A stretch of 64,000 nucleotides of DNA. It comes from Brevundimonas vesicularis NBRC 12165. GTDB taxonomy: Bacteria > Pseudomonadota > Alphaproteobacteria > Caulobacterales > Caulobacteraceae. This document shows, piece by piece, positions 40,277 through 52,011 of this stretch. The stretch is taken from contig NZ_BCWM01000001.1 of assembly GCF_001592205.1 (NCBI RefSeq), forward strand, positions 1 to 64,000, written 5' to 3'. A program made the position numbers and the translations under genes. The first letter of the stretch is position 1; every line of letters starts with the position of its first letter. The notes under the pieces are model-generated. The model saw only the letters and a program-made list of their open reading frames with translations, ran no database searches and was not told the DNA's origin.

Positions 40277-41566
40277 TCAGATTCCGGCGGCGCGAACGCC
40301 TTCGGGCGTATCGGCTTCCGGGTCGCCCGGCAACCAGGCGACATGACCGTTGTAGATGTCCTGGTTCAGTATGCCCTCCTCCTTGGCGACCAGCACCGGC
40401 ACCAGCATCTGGCCGGTCACATTGGTCGCGGTGCGCATCATGTCGATGATCCGGTCGATGGCGACGATATAGCCGATGCCCTCGAGCGGCAGACCGGCGG
40501 TCGACAGGGTCAGGGTCAGCATGACGATGCTGGTCCCCGGCACGCCTGCGGTCCCCAGCGACCCCAGCACCGCCGTCAGGCCGATCAGGACGTACTGGGT
40601 CAGCGTCAGATCAATCTTGAAATACTGGGCGATGAAGATCGAGGCGATGGCCGGATAGATGGCCCCGCACCCGTCCATCTTCACATTGGCGCCCAAAGGC
40701 ACGGCGAAGGCGGCGTAGGCCTGGGGCACGCCCAGCCGTTCGACCGTCTGGCGAAGGGTGATCGGCAACGTCCCCAGCGAGGATGAGGTCGCAAATGCGG
40801 TCTGCTGGGCCGCGAAGGCGCCGCGGAAGAAGCTGGTCACCTTCAGCCCATGCACCTTCAGCAGGCCCGAATAGACGATCAGGATGTGGAACAGGCAGGC
40901 GGCGTAGATGGCCAGGATGAACTTCACCAGGGGCAGAAGCGCCTCCCAGCCGTAGCCGCCGACGACCGATCCGATCAGGCCGAACACGCCGATGGGCGTC
41001 AGCTGGATCACCCAGCGGGTGATGCGGAAGATGATGGCCGCGCCCTCATCCACCAGACGCCGAACGCCCTGCGCCCGGTCGCCCAGCGCCACCAGGGCCA
41101 TGCCGACCAGGGCCGAGAAGAAGATGATCTGCAGCACCTTGCCTTCGGCCAGGGCCGCGAACGGATTGGTCGGCACGACGCCGATCAGGACTTCCAGCGG
41201 CGTCGGGATCACCCGGTCCTTGACCTCGCCCAGCGGCAGGTTCGACAGGCCGACGCCCGGATTGATGATGTGGCCGAACGCAAACCCGACCAACACCGCC
41301 AGCAAGGAGGTGATGGCGAACCAGACGATGGTCCGCACCCCCAGCCGCACGGCCCCCGCCCCTTCCCCCAGCTTGGCGATGGAGCTGGCGATGGTGAACA
41401 GCACCAGAGGCGCCACCACCATGCGGATCAGGTTCAGATAGACGTCGCCGATCGGCTGAAGCCAAGTCTCGGCCCGCTCGCGCAGGATCAGCCCGGCGAT
41501 GATACCGAGGATGAAGCCGGCGGCGGTCCGCTGCCACAGCGGGATCTTAAAAAAGCGAGCGAGCAT
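40277..41566 (-). CDS. Dicarboxylate/amino acid:cation symporter
   Basis: This 429-residue inner-membrane transporter belongs to the DAACS (SLC1-like) family, which takes up C4-dicarboxylates, glutamate or aspartate with H+ or Na+. Multiple hydrophobic segments cover most of the length. The signature serine-rich hairpin AFATSSSLGTLPIT is near 265, the substrate region NVKMDGCGAIYPA follows, and GVPGTSIVML (second hairpin) is near 345. The substrate cannot be fixed from sequence. It lies 56 nt after tRNA-Val on the core side of the island boundary. Confidence 0.9.
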   Translation of the reverse strand: MLARFFKIPLWQRTAAGFILGIIAGLILRERAETWLQPIGDVYLNLIRMVVAPLVLFTIASSIAKLGEGAGAVRLGVRTIVWFAITSLLAVLVGFAFGHIINPGVGLSNLPLGEVKDRVIPTPLEVLIGVVPTNPFAALAEGKVLQIIFFSALVGMALVALGDRAQGVRRLVDEGAAIIFRITRWVIQLTPIGVFGLIGSVVGGYGWEALLPLVKFILAIYAACLFHILIVYSGLLKVHGLKVTSFFRGAFAAQQTAFATSSSLGTLPITLRQTVERLGVPQAYAAFAVPLGANVKMDGCGAIYPAIASIFIAQYFKIDLTLTQYVLIGLTAVLGSLGTAGVPGTSIVMLTLTLSTAGLPLEGIGYIVAIDRIIDMMRTATNVTGQMLVPVLVAKEEGILNQDIYNGHVAWLPGDPEADTPEGVRAAGI

Positions 41567-41666
41567 GACGGCACTTTCAACAGGGGTGCGCCAATCTGTC
41601 CATCGCCATGGCGATCCGCAACCGAAGCAGCGATCATTCAGCCGACAGATTTCCTCTCGGCCGGTA

Positions 41667-42386
41667 TCAGAATTTCAGCGCCCGCCTCACGTAGAAGTCG
41701 GAGAGGATGCCGTCGATCGCCTCTTCGACGTCTTCGAAGGCGTCGATCAGCACGTCCCCGCCCAGGTCTTCGACGGGCGTCGGCGTAAAGCCGAAGGTCG
41801 TCAGAATGCAGGGCATGCCGGCGTCCTTGGCGGCATCCGCGTCCGGCGCGGCGTCTCCCACCATGATGGCTCGTTCGGGATCGCCGCCCGCGATCACAAC
41901 AGCTTCCTTCAGATGGGCGCCCGAGGGCTTGCGCGCGCTGACCCGATCCGGGCCGACGATGGCGGCGAAATGTCGGGTCAGGTCCAGCTTGCCCAACAAC
42001 AGCTCAGACAGGTCCGAACGCTTGTTGGTGGCCACGACCAGGATTGCGCCCCGCTCGCTGAGCCGCTCCAGCGTCTCGACCACACCCTCGAAGGGCTGCG
42101 AGCCGTCGGCGATATGGGCGGCGTAATCGACCAGGAACCGCTCGAACAGTTCGTCCGACTTGGCCCGCTCGACCGGCGCGCCGGCGGCTTCGAAGCCGTG
42201 CACCAGCAGCGCCCGCGCGCCCGATCCGATCAGGGTCGAGGCGGACTCCATCGGCACGGGCGGCAGACCCTCCTCGACCAGCATCCGGTTCAGCGTGCCG
42301 ATCAGGTCCGGGGCGGAATCGACCAGCGTGCCGTCAAGGTCGAAGGCGATGGTCCAGCCTTCCAGGTCGCGATCGCTCATCCACAT
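41667..42386 (-). CDS. gph: Phosphoglycolate phosphatase (HAD family)
   Basis: This HAD-superfamily phosphatase, probably on 2-phosphoglycolate, has up to 239 residues (start MWMSDRD or MSDRD at 42380). HAD motif I is FDLDGTLVDSAPD near residue 15, motif II VVATNKRSD near 115, and motif III/IV GVRK-type ARKPSGAHL followed by MVGDAAPDADAAKDAGM. Substrate assignment within this family is not certain. It is divergent from glmU with a 58-nt gap. Confidence 0.85.
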   Translation of the reverse strand: MWMSDRDLEGWTIAFDLDGTLVDSAPDLIGTLNRMLVEEGLPPVPMESASTLIGSGARALLVHGFEAAGAPVERAKSDELFERFLVDYAAHIADGSQPFEGVVETLERLSERGAILVVATNKRSDLSELLLGKLDLTRHFAAIVGPDRVSARKPSGAHLKEAVVIAGGDPERAIMVGDAAPDADAAKDAGMPCILTTFGFTPTPVEDLGGDVLIDAFEDVEEAIDGILSDFYVRRALKF

Positions 42387-42444
42387 CTCCCGCTGGCCCG
42401 CATGATGGGCTAGATCGCAGGACGACTAGACTGCGAGACGATTC

Positions 42445-43797
42445 ATGACCAGCCAGACGCGCGCCCGCGCCGCCATCATTCTCGCCGCTGGCCAGGGCAC
42501 GCGGATGAAGTCGCCGCTGCCCAAGGTGCTGCACCCCGTCGCCCACCGCGCCATGCTGGACCACGCCATCGATGCGGCGGAAGGCCTGGGGTGCGAACGC
42601 ATCGTCGTCGTGGTCGGCAAACACTCGCCCGAGGTCCGGGCCCATGTGGTGAAACGACTGGGCGAGACCGCCATCGCAGTCCAGGACCCGCCGCTCGGCA
42701 CCGGCCACGCCGTGCGCGCCGCCGAACAGGCCCTGGCCGGCTTCGACGGCGAGGTGGTCGTCACCTATGGCGACGTGCCGTTGCTAAAGGCCGCCGACAT
42801 CGAGCCCGCGTTCAATGCCGACGGCGTGACCGTCATCGGGTTCGAGGCTCGCGATCCCGGCGCCTATGGCCGTCTGATCGTCGACGGCGACACCCTGACC
42901 GCCATCACGGAGGCCAAGGAGGCGTCGTCAGACGTTCTCGCCATCACCGCCTGCAACTCCGGCGTCATGGCTGCGCCGGCGGCCTTGCTCTTCTCGCTGC
43001 TGGCCGAGGTGAAGAACGAAAACGCCAAGGGCGAATACTATCTGACGGATGTCGTTGCTCTGGCGCGCCAAGGCGGCCACCCGACCCGCGCCGTCTTCGC
43101 CGCAGAGGACGCGGTGATGGGCGTCAACTCCCAGGCCGAGCTGGCTCAGGCCGAGGCCCTGTTCCAGAGCGTGCAACGCGACACCTTCCTGGCGGCCGGC
43201 GTGACCATGGCGGCGCCGGACACTGTTCATTTCGCGTGGGACACCCAGATCGGCGGCGGGGCCGTCGTCGAACCCTTCGTGGTCTTCGGCCCTGGTGCGG
43301 TGATCGATGCCGGCGCGCGCATTCGCAGCTTCAGCCATATCGAGGGCGCGCGGGTCGCGGCCGGCGCCGAAGTCGGTCCCTATGCGCGCCTGCGTCCCGG
43401 CGCGGACCTGGCGACCGGGGTCAAGGTCGGCAACTTCGTCGAGGTAAAGAACGTCAAGATGGCCGAAGGCGCCAAGGCCAATCATCTGGCCTATCTGGGC
43501 GACGGGTCGGTTGGCGCAGGCGCCAATGTCGGCGCAGGGACGATCTTCTGCAACTACGACGGCTTCAACAAGGCGCGGACCCAGGTCGGCGCCGGCGCCT
43601 TCGTCGGATCGAACTCCAGCCTGGTCGCCCCGGTGGTCATCGGCGACGGCGCCCTGATCGCCTCCGGCTCCGTCATCACCGAGGACGTGCCCGCCGACGC
43701 CATGGCTTTCGGCCGCGCCCGCCAGACTGTCAAACCCGAAGCGGCGGCGGCTTTCCGTGTCGAAGCCAAGGCCAGGAAGGCTGCAAAATCCAAATGA
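42445..43797 (+). CDS. glmU: Bifunctional GlmU uridyltransferase/acetyltransferase
   Basis: It makes UDP-N-acetylglucosamine for peptidoglycan and LPS. Length is 450 residues. The N-terminal pyrophosphorylase has [20 protein letters not shown] at about 13-32 and [13 protein letters not shown] near 80. The C-terminal left-handed beta helix starts near 245 with [15 protein letters not shown], and [24 protein letters not shown] is the acetyl-CoA region. It overlaps rpiA by 4 nt (ATGA), so the two sugar-phosphate genes are coupled. Confidence 0.97.
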   Translation: MTSQTRARAAIILAAGQGTRMKSPLPKVLHPVAHRAMLDHAIDAAEGLGCERIVVVVGKHSPEVRAHVVKRLGETAIAVQDPPLGTGHAVRAAEQALAGFDGEVVVTYGDVPLLKAADIEPAFNADGVTVIGFEARDPGAYGRLIVDGDTLTAITEAKEASSDVLAITACNSGVMAAPAALLFSLLAEVKNENAKGEYYLTDVVALARQGGHPTRAVFAAEDAVMGVNSQAELAQAEALFQSVQRDTFLAAGVTMAAPDTVHFAWDTQIGGGAVVEPFVVFGPGAVIDAGARIRSFSHIEGARVAAGAEVGPYARLRPGADLATGVKVGNFVEVKNVKMAEGAKANHLAYLGDGSVGAGANVGAGTIFCNYDGFNKARTQVGAGAFVGSNSSLVAPVVIGDGALIASGSVITEDVPADAMAFGRARQTVKPEAAAAFRVEAKARKAAKSK

Positions 43798-44477
43798 GCG
43801 ACCTCCAGAAGAAGAACGCCGGCGAGGCCGCCGCCGCCCACGTCGAGGCGGGCATGATCGTCGGGTTGGGCACCGGCTCGACGGCCGCCTGGTTCGTCAA
43901 GGCGTTGGCGTCGCGCAACCTTCCCGGCCTGCGCTGCGTGCCGACATCCGAAAAGACTGCAGATCTCGCGCGCGAACTTGGACTGACGTTGTCGACGCTG
44001 GAAGACACGCCGCGCATCGACCTGACCGTCGACGGCGCCGACGAGATCGGGCCGGGTCTGGCGTTGATCAAGGGCGGCGGCGCGGCTCTGCTGCGCGAGA
44101 AGCTGGTGTGGGAGGCCTCGGCCCGCTGCATCGTCATCGCCGACGCGGCCAAGGTGGTGCCTGTGCTGGGAACCTTCCCCCTTCCGATCGAGGTCGTCGC
44201 CTTTGGTCACAAGACGACGGCCAACCGCATCGCCGATGTGCTGATCGACCACGACATCAACCAGCCGGCGCGCGTGCGTCAGGCGGATCGCGGCCTGGTC
44301 CGCACAGACGGCGGCAATCTGATCTACGATGCGGGCTGCAAAGCGATCCACGATCCGGTCCGTCTGGCCGACGACCTGAAACTGATCACCGGCGTGGTGG
44401 AGCACGGACTGTTCCTGGATCTCGCGGACCTCGCCATCATCGGCACGGACGACGGCGTTGAGCAGCGTCTTCCCTAG
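43794..44477 (+). CDS. rpiA: Ribose-5-phosphate isomerase A
   Basis: It interconverts ribose-5-phosphate and ribulose-5-phosphate. I start it at the ATG overlapping the glmU stop ([17 protein letters not shown], 227 residues). A longer open frame upstream is a shadow of glmU. Key motifs are [12 protein letters not shown] near 25, [24 protein letters not shown] near 80 (catalytic Asp, Glu and Lys) and the C-terminal [12 protein letters not shown]. Its stop codon lies in a CTAG shared with the stop of the convergent sugar transferase. Confidence 0.96.
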   Translation: MSDLQKKNAGEAAAAHVEAGMIVGLGTGSTAAWFVKALASRNLPGLRCVPTSEKTADLARELGLTLSTLEDTPRIDLTVDGADEIGPGLALIKGGGAALLREKLVWEASARCIVIADAAKVVPVLGTFPLPIEVVAFGHKTTANRIADVLIDHDINQPARVRQADRGLVRTDGGNLIYDAGCKAIHDPVRLADDLKLITGVVEHGLFLDLADLAIIGTDDGVEQRLP

Positions 44478-45136
44478 GACACGCCCCGGCGGCTCAGCAC
44501 CGCCGGAACCGTGCGCGCCAGGATGGCCAGATAGACGCCGATGGTGCGGTTTCTGACGAACCAGACATCCATCGCCACGCGGCGCGGATAGGGCACGGCG
44601 TTGCGCCCCGAGACCTGCCACAGCCCCGTCAGGCCCGGTCGGACCGTGCAGTAGTCGGCCAGTCGACGGCCGTATCGCGCCGCCTCGTCGATCACGATCG
44701 GTCGGGGGCCGACCAGCGACATCTCGCCTCTCAACACATTGATCAGCTGCGGCAGTTCATCAAGGCTGGACCGTCGCAACAGGCGGCCCAGCGACGTGAC
44801 GCGCGGATCGTGCGTCAGCTTTCGCATCGCCTGCCATTCCGGATCAGAGGCTGACGGCAAGGCTTGCTCCGCGCCCACCGTCATCGAACGGAATTTGAGG
44901 CAGTCGAACATTCGGCCGTCGCGGCCGATGCGCTGCTGGCGAAAGATCGCGGCCCCTCCGTCCTGCGTCCTGACGCCCAGAGCAATGAAAAGGAAGAGCG
45001 GCCAGGTCAGAAGCAGGCCTATCAGGGCGAATGCGATATCCATGGCGCGGGTCGGGTCGTGACGAACACGGCGCCGAGACGCACCGACGCCGCATGTCGA
45101 CGTCACATCGCACCCGGCCACTTCCGATATAGACAT
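44474..45136 (-). CDS. Bacterial sugar transferase (undecaprenyl-phosphate glycosyl-1-phosphate transferase type)
   Basis: This 220-residue membrane enzyme transfers a sugar-1-phosphate to the lipid carrier, starting polysaccharide synthesis. One hydrophobic segment (about 31-53) is followed by the conserved cytoplasmic domain: QQRIGRDGRMFDCLKFRSMTV, LTHDPRVTSLGRLLRRSSLDELPQLINVLRGEMSLVGPRP and RPGLTGLWQVSGRN. It lacks the extra N-terminal membrane spans of WbaP/ExoY-long types. No polysaccharide cluster surrounds it, so it is an isolated initiating enzyme. Confidence 0.9.
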   Translation of the reverse strand: MSISEVAGCDVTSTCGVGASRRRVRHDPTRAMDIAFALIGLLLTWPLFLFIALGVRTQDGGAAIFRQQRIGRDGRMFDCLKFRSMTVGAEQALPSASDPEWQAMRKLTHDPRVTSLGRLLRRSSLDELPQLINVLRGEMSLVGPRPIVIDEAARYGRRLADYCTVRPGLTGLWQVSGRNAVPYPRRVAMDVWFVRNRTIGVYLAILARTVPAVLSRRGVS

Positions 45137-45214
45137 TCAGGCCCCCAAGCGTCACCATGACTTGGGATTGCATGGGTGGCAATCCTGGCGCGTCGTCAGC
45201 ACAGATTGCTCAGA

Positions 45215-45712
45215 TCAGTCGCCGCCCCACCAACTCAGCGTGAAGGGCGTGCGACGGCCGCTCACCGAAACCGTCCCGGTAACGACAGGCGTCTGATCGC
45301 CGAGATTGCGCCGCGCCGTCGCCAAAGCGCCCTGGTCAATCCGCGTCGACAACTCGACGGGGCCCATGCCAGGCGCAGACCCGCTCATTTGGATCCGATC
45401 GTCGGTGACGACATAGGCGTCCGGCAAAACCCTGATCACACCTTGCGGCGCGGCCAGCGACAGGATCAGCGGCGGCGAAGCGCGGGACCCGCCTTCCCAG
45501 GCGGCGAAGGCCTCATCCTGTCCGATGAACAGCGATGCCACGGGCTGAATGGCTCCCTCACCTGTCGGGCGATAGTCGCCCGAAATATCACCGCTCAGAC
45601 GATGCTGGAACGTCGCTTCCGGCGTCGACGTCGGCGTCGCAGCGTCGCGCCGCTCGCAAGCGGCCAGGCTCAGCAGGGCAATGACTGCGACGACAACCCA
45701 TGAGGACCTCAT
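45215..45712 (-). CDS. Predicted lipoprotein of unknown function (165 aa)
   Basis: A signal peptide (VVVAVIALLSLAAC) ends in a lipobox with Cys near residue 19. The mature part is a Ser/Thr- and Gly-rich, probably beta-strand domain with no recognised family (GDISGDYRPTGEG ... FTLSWWGGD). Its start overlaps the stop of the M28 peptidase gene (ATGA), so the two envelope proteins are co-translated and may act together. Confidence 0.75.
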   Translation of the reverse strand: MRSSWVVVAVIALLSLAACERRDAATPTSTPEATFQHRLSGDISGDYRPTGEGAIQPVASLFIGQDEAFAAWEGGSRASPPLILSLAAPQGVIRVLPDAYVVTDDRIQMSGSAPGMGPVELSTRIDQGALATARRNLGDQTPVVTGTVSVSGRRTPFTLSWWGGD

Positions 45713-46662
45713 CGATCCAGCGCCTGGTCCAGCGCGCGGAACCCGGCGATGGCGATCTCAGTCGCGCTGGTGAAGACCGACGGCGTGATCCGGTCGAAGG
45801 TGTCGCTCGGTCGGTGATAGTCTGGATGATAATCGACGCCCATGTACAGGAAGGGCACCCCCGCCTCGTGGAAGGCGCCATGATCGGAGGCGTCTACCCA
45901 GTTGTTCTCGCCCGTGTCCTGAGGGGTGTCCTTGCCGAAGGCGAAGGAGACGGCCCCGTTCGGCGCCACGGCCTCCAGCACGGGGCGCAGATTGGGATGC
46001 TGATAGGTCCCCGTGACCCACAGATGGCCATCCGTCTCCGCCCGCGCCGTCATGTCGAAGTTCAGGTTCAGGCTCAATGACGACAGCGGCACCGGCGGCG
46101 CCTTGACGAACTCGCGAGCGCCCAACAGCCCCCGCTCCTCGCCATCCAGCGCAACGATCAGCACGCTGTGTTCCGGCGGTTGGGCCTTCAGTCGCGCCGC
46201 TAGTTCCAGCATCGTCGCCACGCCCGAGGCGTTGTCGTCGGCGCCGTGGAAGATCTGGCCGTCATTGACGCCGACATGGTCATAATGGGCCGTCACCACG
46301 ATATAGCGGTCAGCGACGCGGGTACCGGGAATCAGGCCGACGATGTTGACGCCGCTGAAGGTCTTCACGCCCTCGCGCGTGCGGCCCGGTGTCTCGAACC
46401 GCTGCAAACGCCCGAACGGCGGCGGCTGAATGCCCATGGCCTCCAATCGCGAGACGATGTAGGCGCGCGCCCGCTCGCCGCCTTCTGAGCCCGTGTCGCG
46501 GCCCTGCATGTCGTCGGCCGACAGGATGCGCACGTCCTCCAGCAGTTGGCTCGTACCGGTCGCGACGGCGCTCGGCGCAATCGGCGCCGTCGCGGGAACG
46601 GCGGCGCAACCGCTGACGATTAGGGCGCCGGCGACGAAAAGGCAGAGTCTCGAACGAGTCAT
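45709..46662 (-). CDS. M28-family metallopeptidase lipoprotein
   Basis: This 317-residue protein has a lipobox (IVSGC, Cys near 19) followed by an M28 zinc aminopeptidase domain. Zinc ligands and catalytic residues are visible: TAHYDHVG near 125, HGADDNASG, ALDGEERGLLGA near 170, the Asp in NFDMTARAE, and DYHRPSDTFD with the last His near 290. It is likely an envelope exopeptidase; the substrate is unknown. It is divergent from ligA with a 108-nt gap and coupled to the downstream lipoprotein gene. Confidence 0.9.
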   Translation of the reverse strand: MTRSRLCLFVAGALIVSGCAAVPATAPIAPSAVATGTSQLLEDVRILSADDMQGRDTGSEGGERARAYIVSRLEAMGIQPPPFGRLQRFETPGRTREGVKTFSGVNIVGLIPGTRVADRYIVVTAHYDHVGVNDGQIFHGADDNASGVATMLELAARLKAQPPEHSVLIVALDGEERGLLGAREFVKAPPVPLSSLSLNLNFDMTARAETDGHLWVTGTYQHPNLRPVLEAVAPNGAVSFAFGKDTPQDTGENNWVDASDHGAFHEAGVPFLYMGVDYHPDYHRPSDTFDRITPSVFTSATEIAIAGFRALDQALDR

Positions 46663-46692
46663 ACAGGCTCCGATAAGGACGCGCGAACCTAG

Positions 46693-49116
<2,424 letters not shown>

Positions 49117-49186
49117 GCGCGCCGGCGAGGCCTAGCGCGCCCAAACTGTCGACACCCGAAGGCATCAGTTGGGCCATTGCCGCGCT

Positions 49187-50215
49187 TCAGATCGTCATCA
49201 CGACGCGGCCCTCGATCTGACCATCGCGCATCCGCTGGAAGATGCCGTTCACATTCTCCAGCGGCTCGACCGAGACCGTAGCCTTGACCTTCTCGTCGGC
49301 CGCGAACTGAAGCGCCTCCTGAAGATCCAGGCGGGTGCCGACGATGGAGCCGCGCACTGTGGTTCCGTTCAGCACCATATCAAAGATCGACAGAGGGAAG
49401 TCGCCGGGCGGCAGGCCGTTCAGCGCAACGGTCGCGCCGCGCGAGGTCATGTTGACCGCCTGTTCGAACGCCTTGGGCGAGACGGCCGTGACCAGCACGC
49501 CCTGGGCGCCGCCGTCGGTCTGGGCCTTGATGTCGGCGGCGGGATCGTTGGACGTCTTGGCATTGACGGTGACGGTCGCGCCTAGCCGTCGCGCCAGATC
49601 CAGCTTGGCGTCGTCCACGTCCACGGCGGCGACATTCAGCCCCATGGCCTTGGCGTACTGGACCGCCACATGGCCCAGGCCGCCGATGCCGGAAATCACG
49701 ACCCAGTCGCCCGGCTTGGTGTCCGTCATCTTCAGCCCCTTATAGACCGTCACCCCGGCGCACAGGATCGGGGCGATGTCGGTGAAGCTGACATTGGACG
49801 GCAGATGGCCGACGTAGTTGGGGTCTGCGATGGCGTATTCCGCGAACCCGCCATTGACCGAATATCCGGTGTTCTGCTGATCGTGACACAGGGTCTCCCA
49901 GCCGCCCAGGCAGTGTTTGCAATGGCCGCAGGCCGAGTACAGCCACGGCACGCCGACCCGGTCGCCTTCCTTGACCAAGGTGACCCCCGCCCCGACCGCC
50001 GAGACATAGCCGACGCCCTCGTGGCCCGGAATGAAGGGCGGGTTCGGCTTGACCGGCCAATCGCCCTCGGCCGCGTGCAGATCGGTGTGACAGACACCCG
50101 ACGCCTCGATCTTGACCTGGATCTGACCTGGACCCGGCTCGGGCACCGCAACCTCTTCGATGGTCAGCGGCTGACCGAACGCGCGCACGACAGCGGCCTT
50201 CATGGTTCTGGGCAT
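49187..50215 (-). CDS. Zinc-dependent alcohol dehydrogenase (AdhP-like)
   Basis: This 342-residue medium-chain dehydrogenase oxidises or reduces short alcohols with NAD. Catalytic zinc ligands are in [14 protein letters not shown] and GHEGVGYV. The structural zinc cysteines are [15 protein letters not shown], and the Rossmann motif is [17 protein letters not shown] near residue 173. It lies 143 nt downstream of the aldehyde dehydrogenase on the same strand, so the pair can carry out alcohol to acid oxidation. A hairpin sits between them. Confidence 0.93.
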   Translation of the reverse strand: MPRTMKAAVVRAFGQPLTIEEVAVPEPGPGQIQVKIEASGVCHTDLHAAEGDWPVKPNPPFIPGHEGVGYVSAVGAGVTLVKEGDRVGVPWLYSACGHCKHCLGGWETLCHDQQNTGYSVNGGFAEYAIADPNYVGHLPSNVSFTDIAPILCAGVTVYKGLKMTDTKPGDWVVISGIGGLGHVAVQYAKAMGLNVAAVDVDDAKLDLARRLGATVTVNAKTSNDPAADIKAQTDGGAQGVLVTAVSPKAFEQAVNMTSRGATVALNGLPPGDFPLSIFDMVLNGTTVRGSIVGTRLDLQEALQFAADEKVKATVSVEPLENVNGIFQRMRDGQIEGRVVMTI

Positions 50216-50244
50216 GGAACATCCTCGTCATTTTAGGGGACAGA

Positions 50245-50270
50245 CGGGCCGGAAGCAGGACACCGGCCCG
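50245..50270 (-). other. Hairpin between aldehyde and alcohol dehydrogenase genes
   Basis: An 8-bp stem (CGGGCCGG/CCGGCCCG) with a 10-nt loop lies 30 nt upstream of the alcohol dehydrogenase start. There is no U tract, so it may be a partial terminator or an mRNA processing element that sets unequal expression. Confidence 0.4.
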
Positions 50271-50358
50271 CCCTCTTGGGACGTATGCTTCTCCGAACCG
50301 ACGGATCAGAGAGCGATCACAGAATGGCCGATCCGGGACCGGCCATCCTTGATGCAGA

Positions 50359-51876
50359 TCAGAAGAAGCCCAGTTTGTCGGGGCTGTAGCTGACCAACAG
50401 GTTCTTGGTCTGCTGATAGTGATCCAGCATCATGCGGTGGTTCTCCCGCCCGATGCCCGACTTCTTGTAGCCGCCGAAGGCCGCATGGGCCGGATACTGG
50501 TGATAGCAGTTGGTCCAGACCCGTCCCGCCTGGATGGCGCGACCGGCGCGGTAGGCGGTGTTCATGTCGCGCGACCATACCCCGGCGCCCAGGCCGTATT
50601 CGGTGTCGTTGGCGATTTCCATGGCCTCTTCGAAGGTCTTGAAGGTCGTCACCGCCAGGACCGGGCCGAAGATCTCCTCCTGGAAGATCCGCATGTCGTT
50701 GGTGCCTTTGAACACGGTGGGCTTGACGTAATAGCCGCCGGCCAGATCGTCCTTGAGCGCGGCCTGATCGCCGCCTGTCAGGACCTCGGCCCCCTCCTCC
50801 CTGCCCAGCTTCAGATAGCCGAGAATTTTCTTCAGTTGCTGGTCCGAGGCCTGGGCGCCGACCATGGTCGCCGGGTCCAGAGGGTCGCCTTGAACGATGG
50901 ATTCCACCCGCGCGATCGCCTTCTCGATGAAGGCCTCATAGATGTCCTCGTGGATCAGAGCGCGGCTGGGGCAGGTGCAGACCTCGCCCTGATTGAGCGC
51001 GAACATGGCGAAGCCTTCCAGCGCCTTGTCCAGATAGGCGTCGTCGTGATCCATCACGTCTTTGAAGAAGATGTTCGGCGACTTGCCGCCGAGCTCCAGC
51101 GTGACCGGAATCAGATTCTGGGTGGCATACTGCATGATCTTCTGACCAACGGCGGTCGAGCCGGTGAAGGCGATCTTGGCGATGCGCGGATTGGTGGCCA
51201 GCGGCTCGCCCACCTCGGCCCCCGTGCCCGAAACGATGTTCAGCACGCCGGCCGGCAGCAAATCCTGGATCAGTTCGATCACCACGAGGATGGACGCCGG
51301 GGTCTGCTCCGCCGGCTTCAGCACGATGCAGTTGCCCGCCGCCAGAGCCGGAGCGATCTTCCAGGCCGCCATCAGGATAGGGAAGTTCCAGGGGATGATC
51401 TGCCCCACCACGCCCAGCGGCTCATGGAAATGATAGGCGACCGTGTCGTGGTCCAGTTCCGAGATTCCGCCTTCCTGCGCCCGGATGCAGCCGGCGAAGT
51501 AGCGGAAATGGTCGATCGCCAGGGGGATGTCGGCGGCCGTGGTCTCGCGCACCGGCTTGCCGTTGTCCCAGGTCTCCGCCTCTGCGACGGCTTGCAGATT
51601 GGCTTCGATCCGGTCGGCGATCTTGTTCAGGATGACGGCGCGTTCTGCGACGCTAGTTCGCCCCCAGGCGTCCTTGGCGGCGTGGGCGGCGTCCAGGGCC
51701 AGTTCGACGTCGGCCGCGTCCGATCGTGCGACCTCGCACAGGACGCGGCCGTTCACCGGGGAGGTGTTCTCGAAATAGCGGCCGTTGACGGGCGCGACCC
51801 ACTGTCCGCCGATGAAGTTGTCGTAGCGCGCCTTGAACTTGGGGGTCGCGGCGCGGCTGAACTCGGGTTTGGTCAT
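50359..51876 (-). CDS. NAD-dependent aldehyde dehydrogenase (acetaldehyde/ExaC-AldB type)
   Basis: This 505-residue enzyme oxidises acetaldehyde and similar aldehydes to acids. I start it at [15 protein letters not shown], which has an AGGAGG ribosome binding site. Motifs are [22 protein letters not shown] near 165, [11 protein letters not shown] near 240, the general base Glu in [12 protein letters not shown] near 262, and the nucleophile Cys in [13 protein letters not shown] near 300. An inverted repeat 110 nt upstream and the adjacent AcoR-like gene suggest induction by an aldehyde- or alcohol-related signal. Confidence 0.94.
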   Translation of the reverse strand: MTKPEFSRAATPKFKARYDNFIGGQWVAPVNGRYFENTSPVNGRVLCEVARSDAADVELALDAAHAAKDAWGRTSVAERAVILNKIADRIEANLQAVAEAETWDNGKPVRETTAADIPLAIDHFRYFAGCIRAQEGGISELDHDTVAYHFHEPLGVVGQIIPWNFPILMAAWKIAPALAAGNCIVLKPAEQTPASILVVIELIQDLLPAGVLNIVSGTGAEVGEPLATNPRIAKIAFTGSTAVGQKIMQYATQNLIPVTLELGGKSPNIFFKDVMDHDDAYLDKALEGFAMFALNQGEVCTCPSRALIHEDIYEAFIEKAIARVESIVQGDPLDPATMVGAQASDQQLKKILGYLKLGREEGAEVLTGGDQAALKDDLAGGYYVKPTVFKGTNDMRIFQEEIFGPVLAVTTFKTFEEAMEIANDTEYGLGAGVWSRDMNTAYRAGRAIQAGRVWTNCYHQYPAHAAFGGYKKSGIGRENHRMMLDHYQQTKNLLVSYSPDKLGFF

Positions 51877-51921
51877 GATGGCCTCCTGCGGTTTCCTCTG
51901 GCGTCGATTGTCGACGTCGTT

Positions 51922-51937
51922 GGAACAAGAAGTGCCA
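51922..51937 (-). promoter_or_regulatory. Weak sigma54-like promoter element
   Basis: The minus strand reads TGGCACTTCTTGTTCC, matching the -24 half (TGGCAC) well. At the -12 GC it has TC. Position (about 50 nt before the aldehyde dehydrogenase start) fits, but the poor -12 half makes it doubtful. Confidence 0.25.
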
Positions 51938-51986
51938 TCGGCCTGCGCCCGTCCGCCAGACGACGACGCCATGGTGCAGCGCAAAC

Positions 51987-52006
51987 CTGTCGCATCCCTG
52001 CGACAG
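51987..52006. promoter_or_regulatory. Perfect inverted repeat, likely regulator site
   Basis: CTGTCGCA and TGCGACAG are separated by 4 nt, about 110 nt upstream of the aldehyde dehydrogenase start and just after the regulator stop. The form and distance fit an upstream activator site for a Fis-type HTH dimer such as the neighbouring AcoR-like protein. Confidence 0.6.
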
Positions 52007-52011
52007 TCGGT

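Noticed and set aside
42591..43793. Large frame leading into rpiA (628 codons)
   Set aside because: The upstream part is an out-of-frame reading of glmU; rpiA starts at the ATGA overlap at 43794.
51922..51937. Firm sigma54 promoter for the aldehyde dehydrogenase
   Set aside because: The -12 element lacks GC, and the neighbouring regulator has no AAA+ domain; kept only as a low-confidence site.
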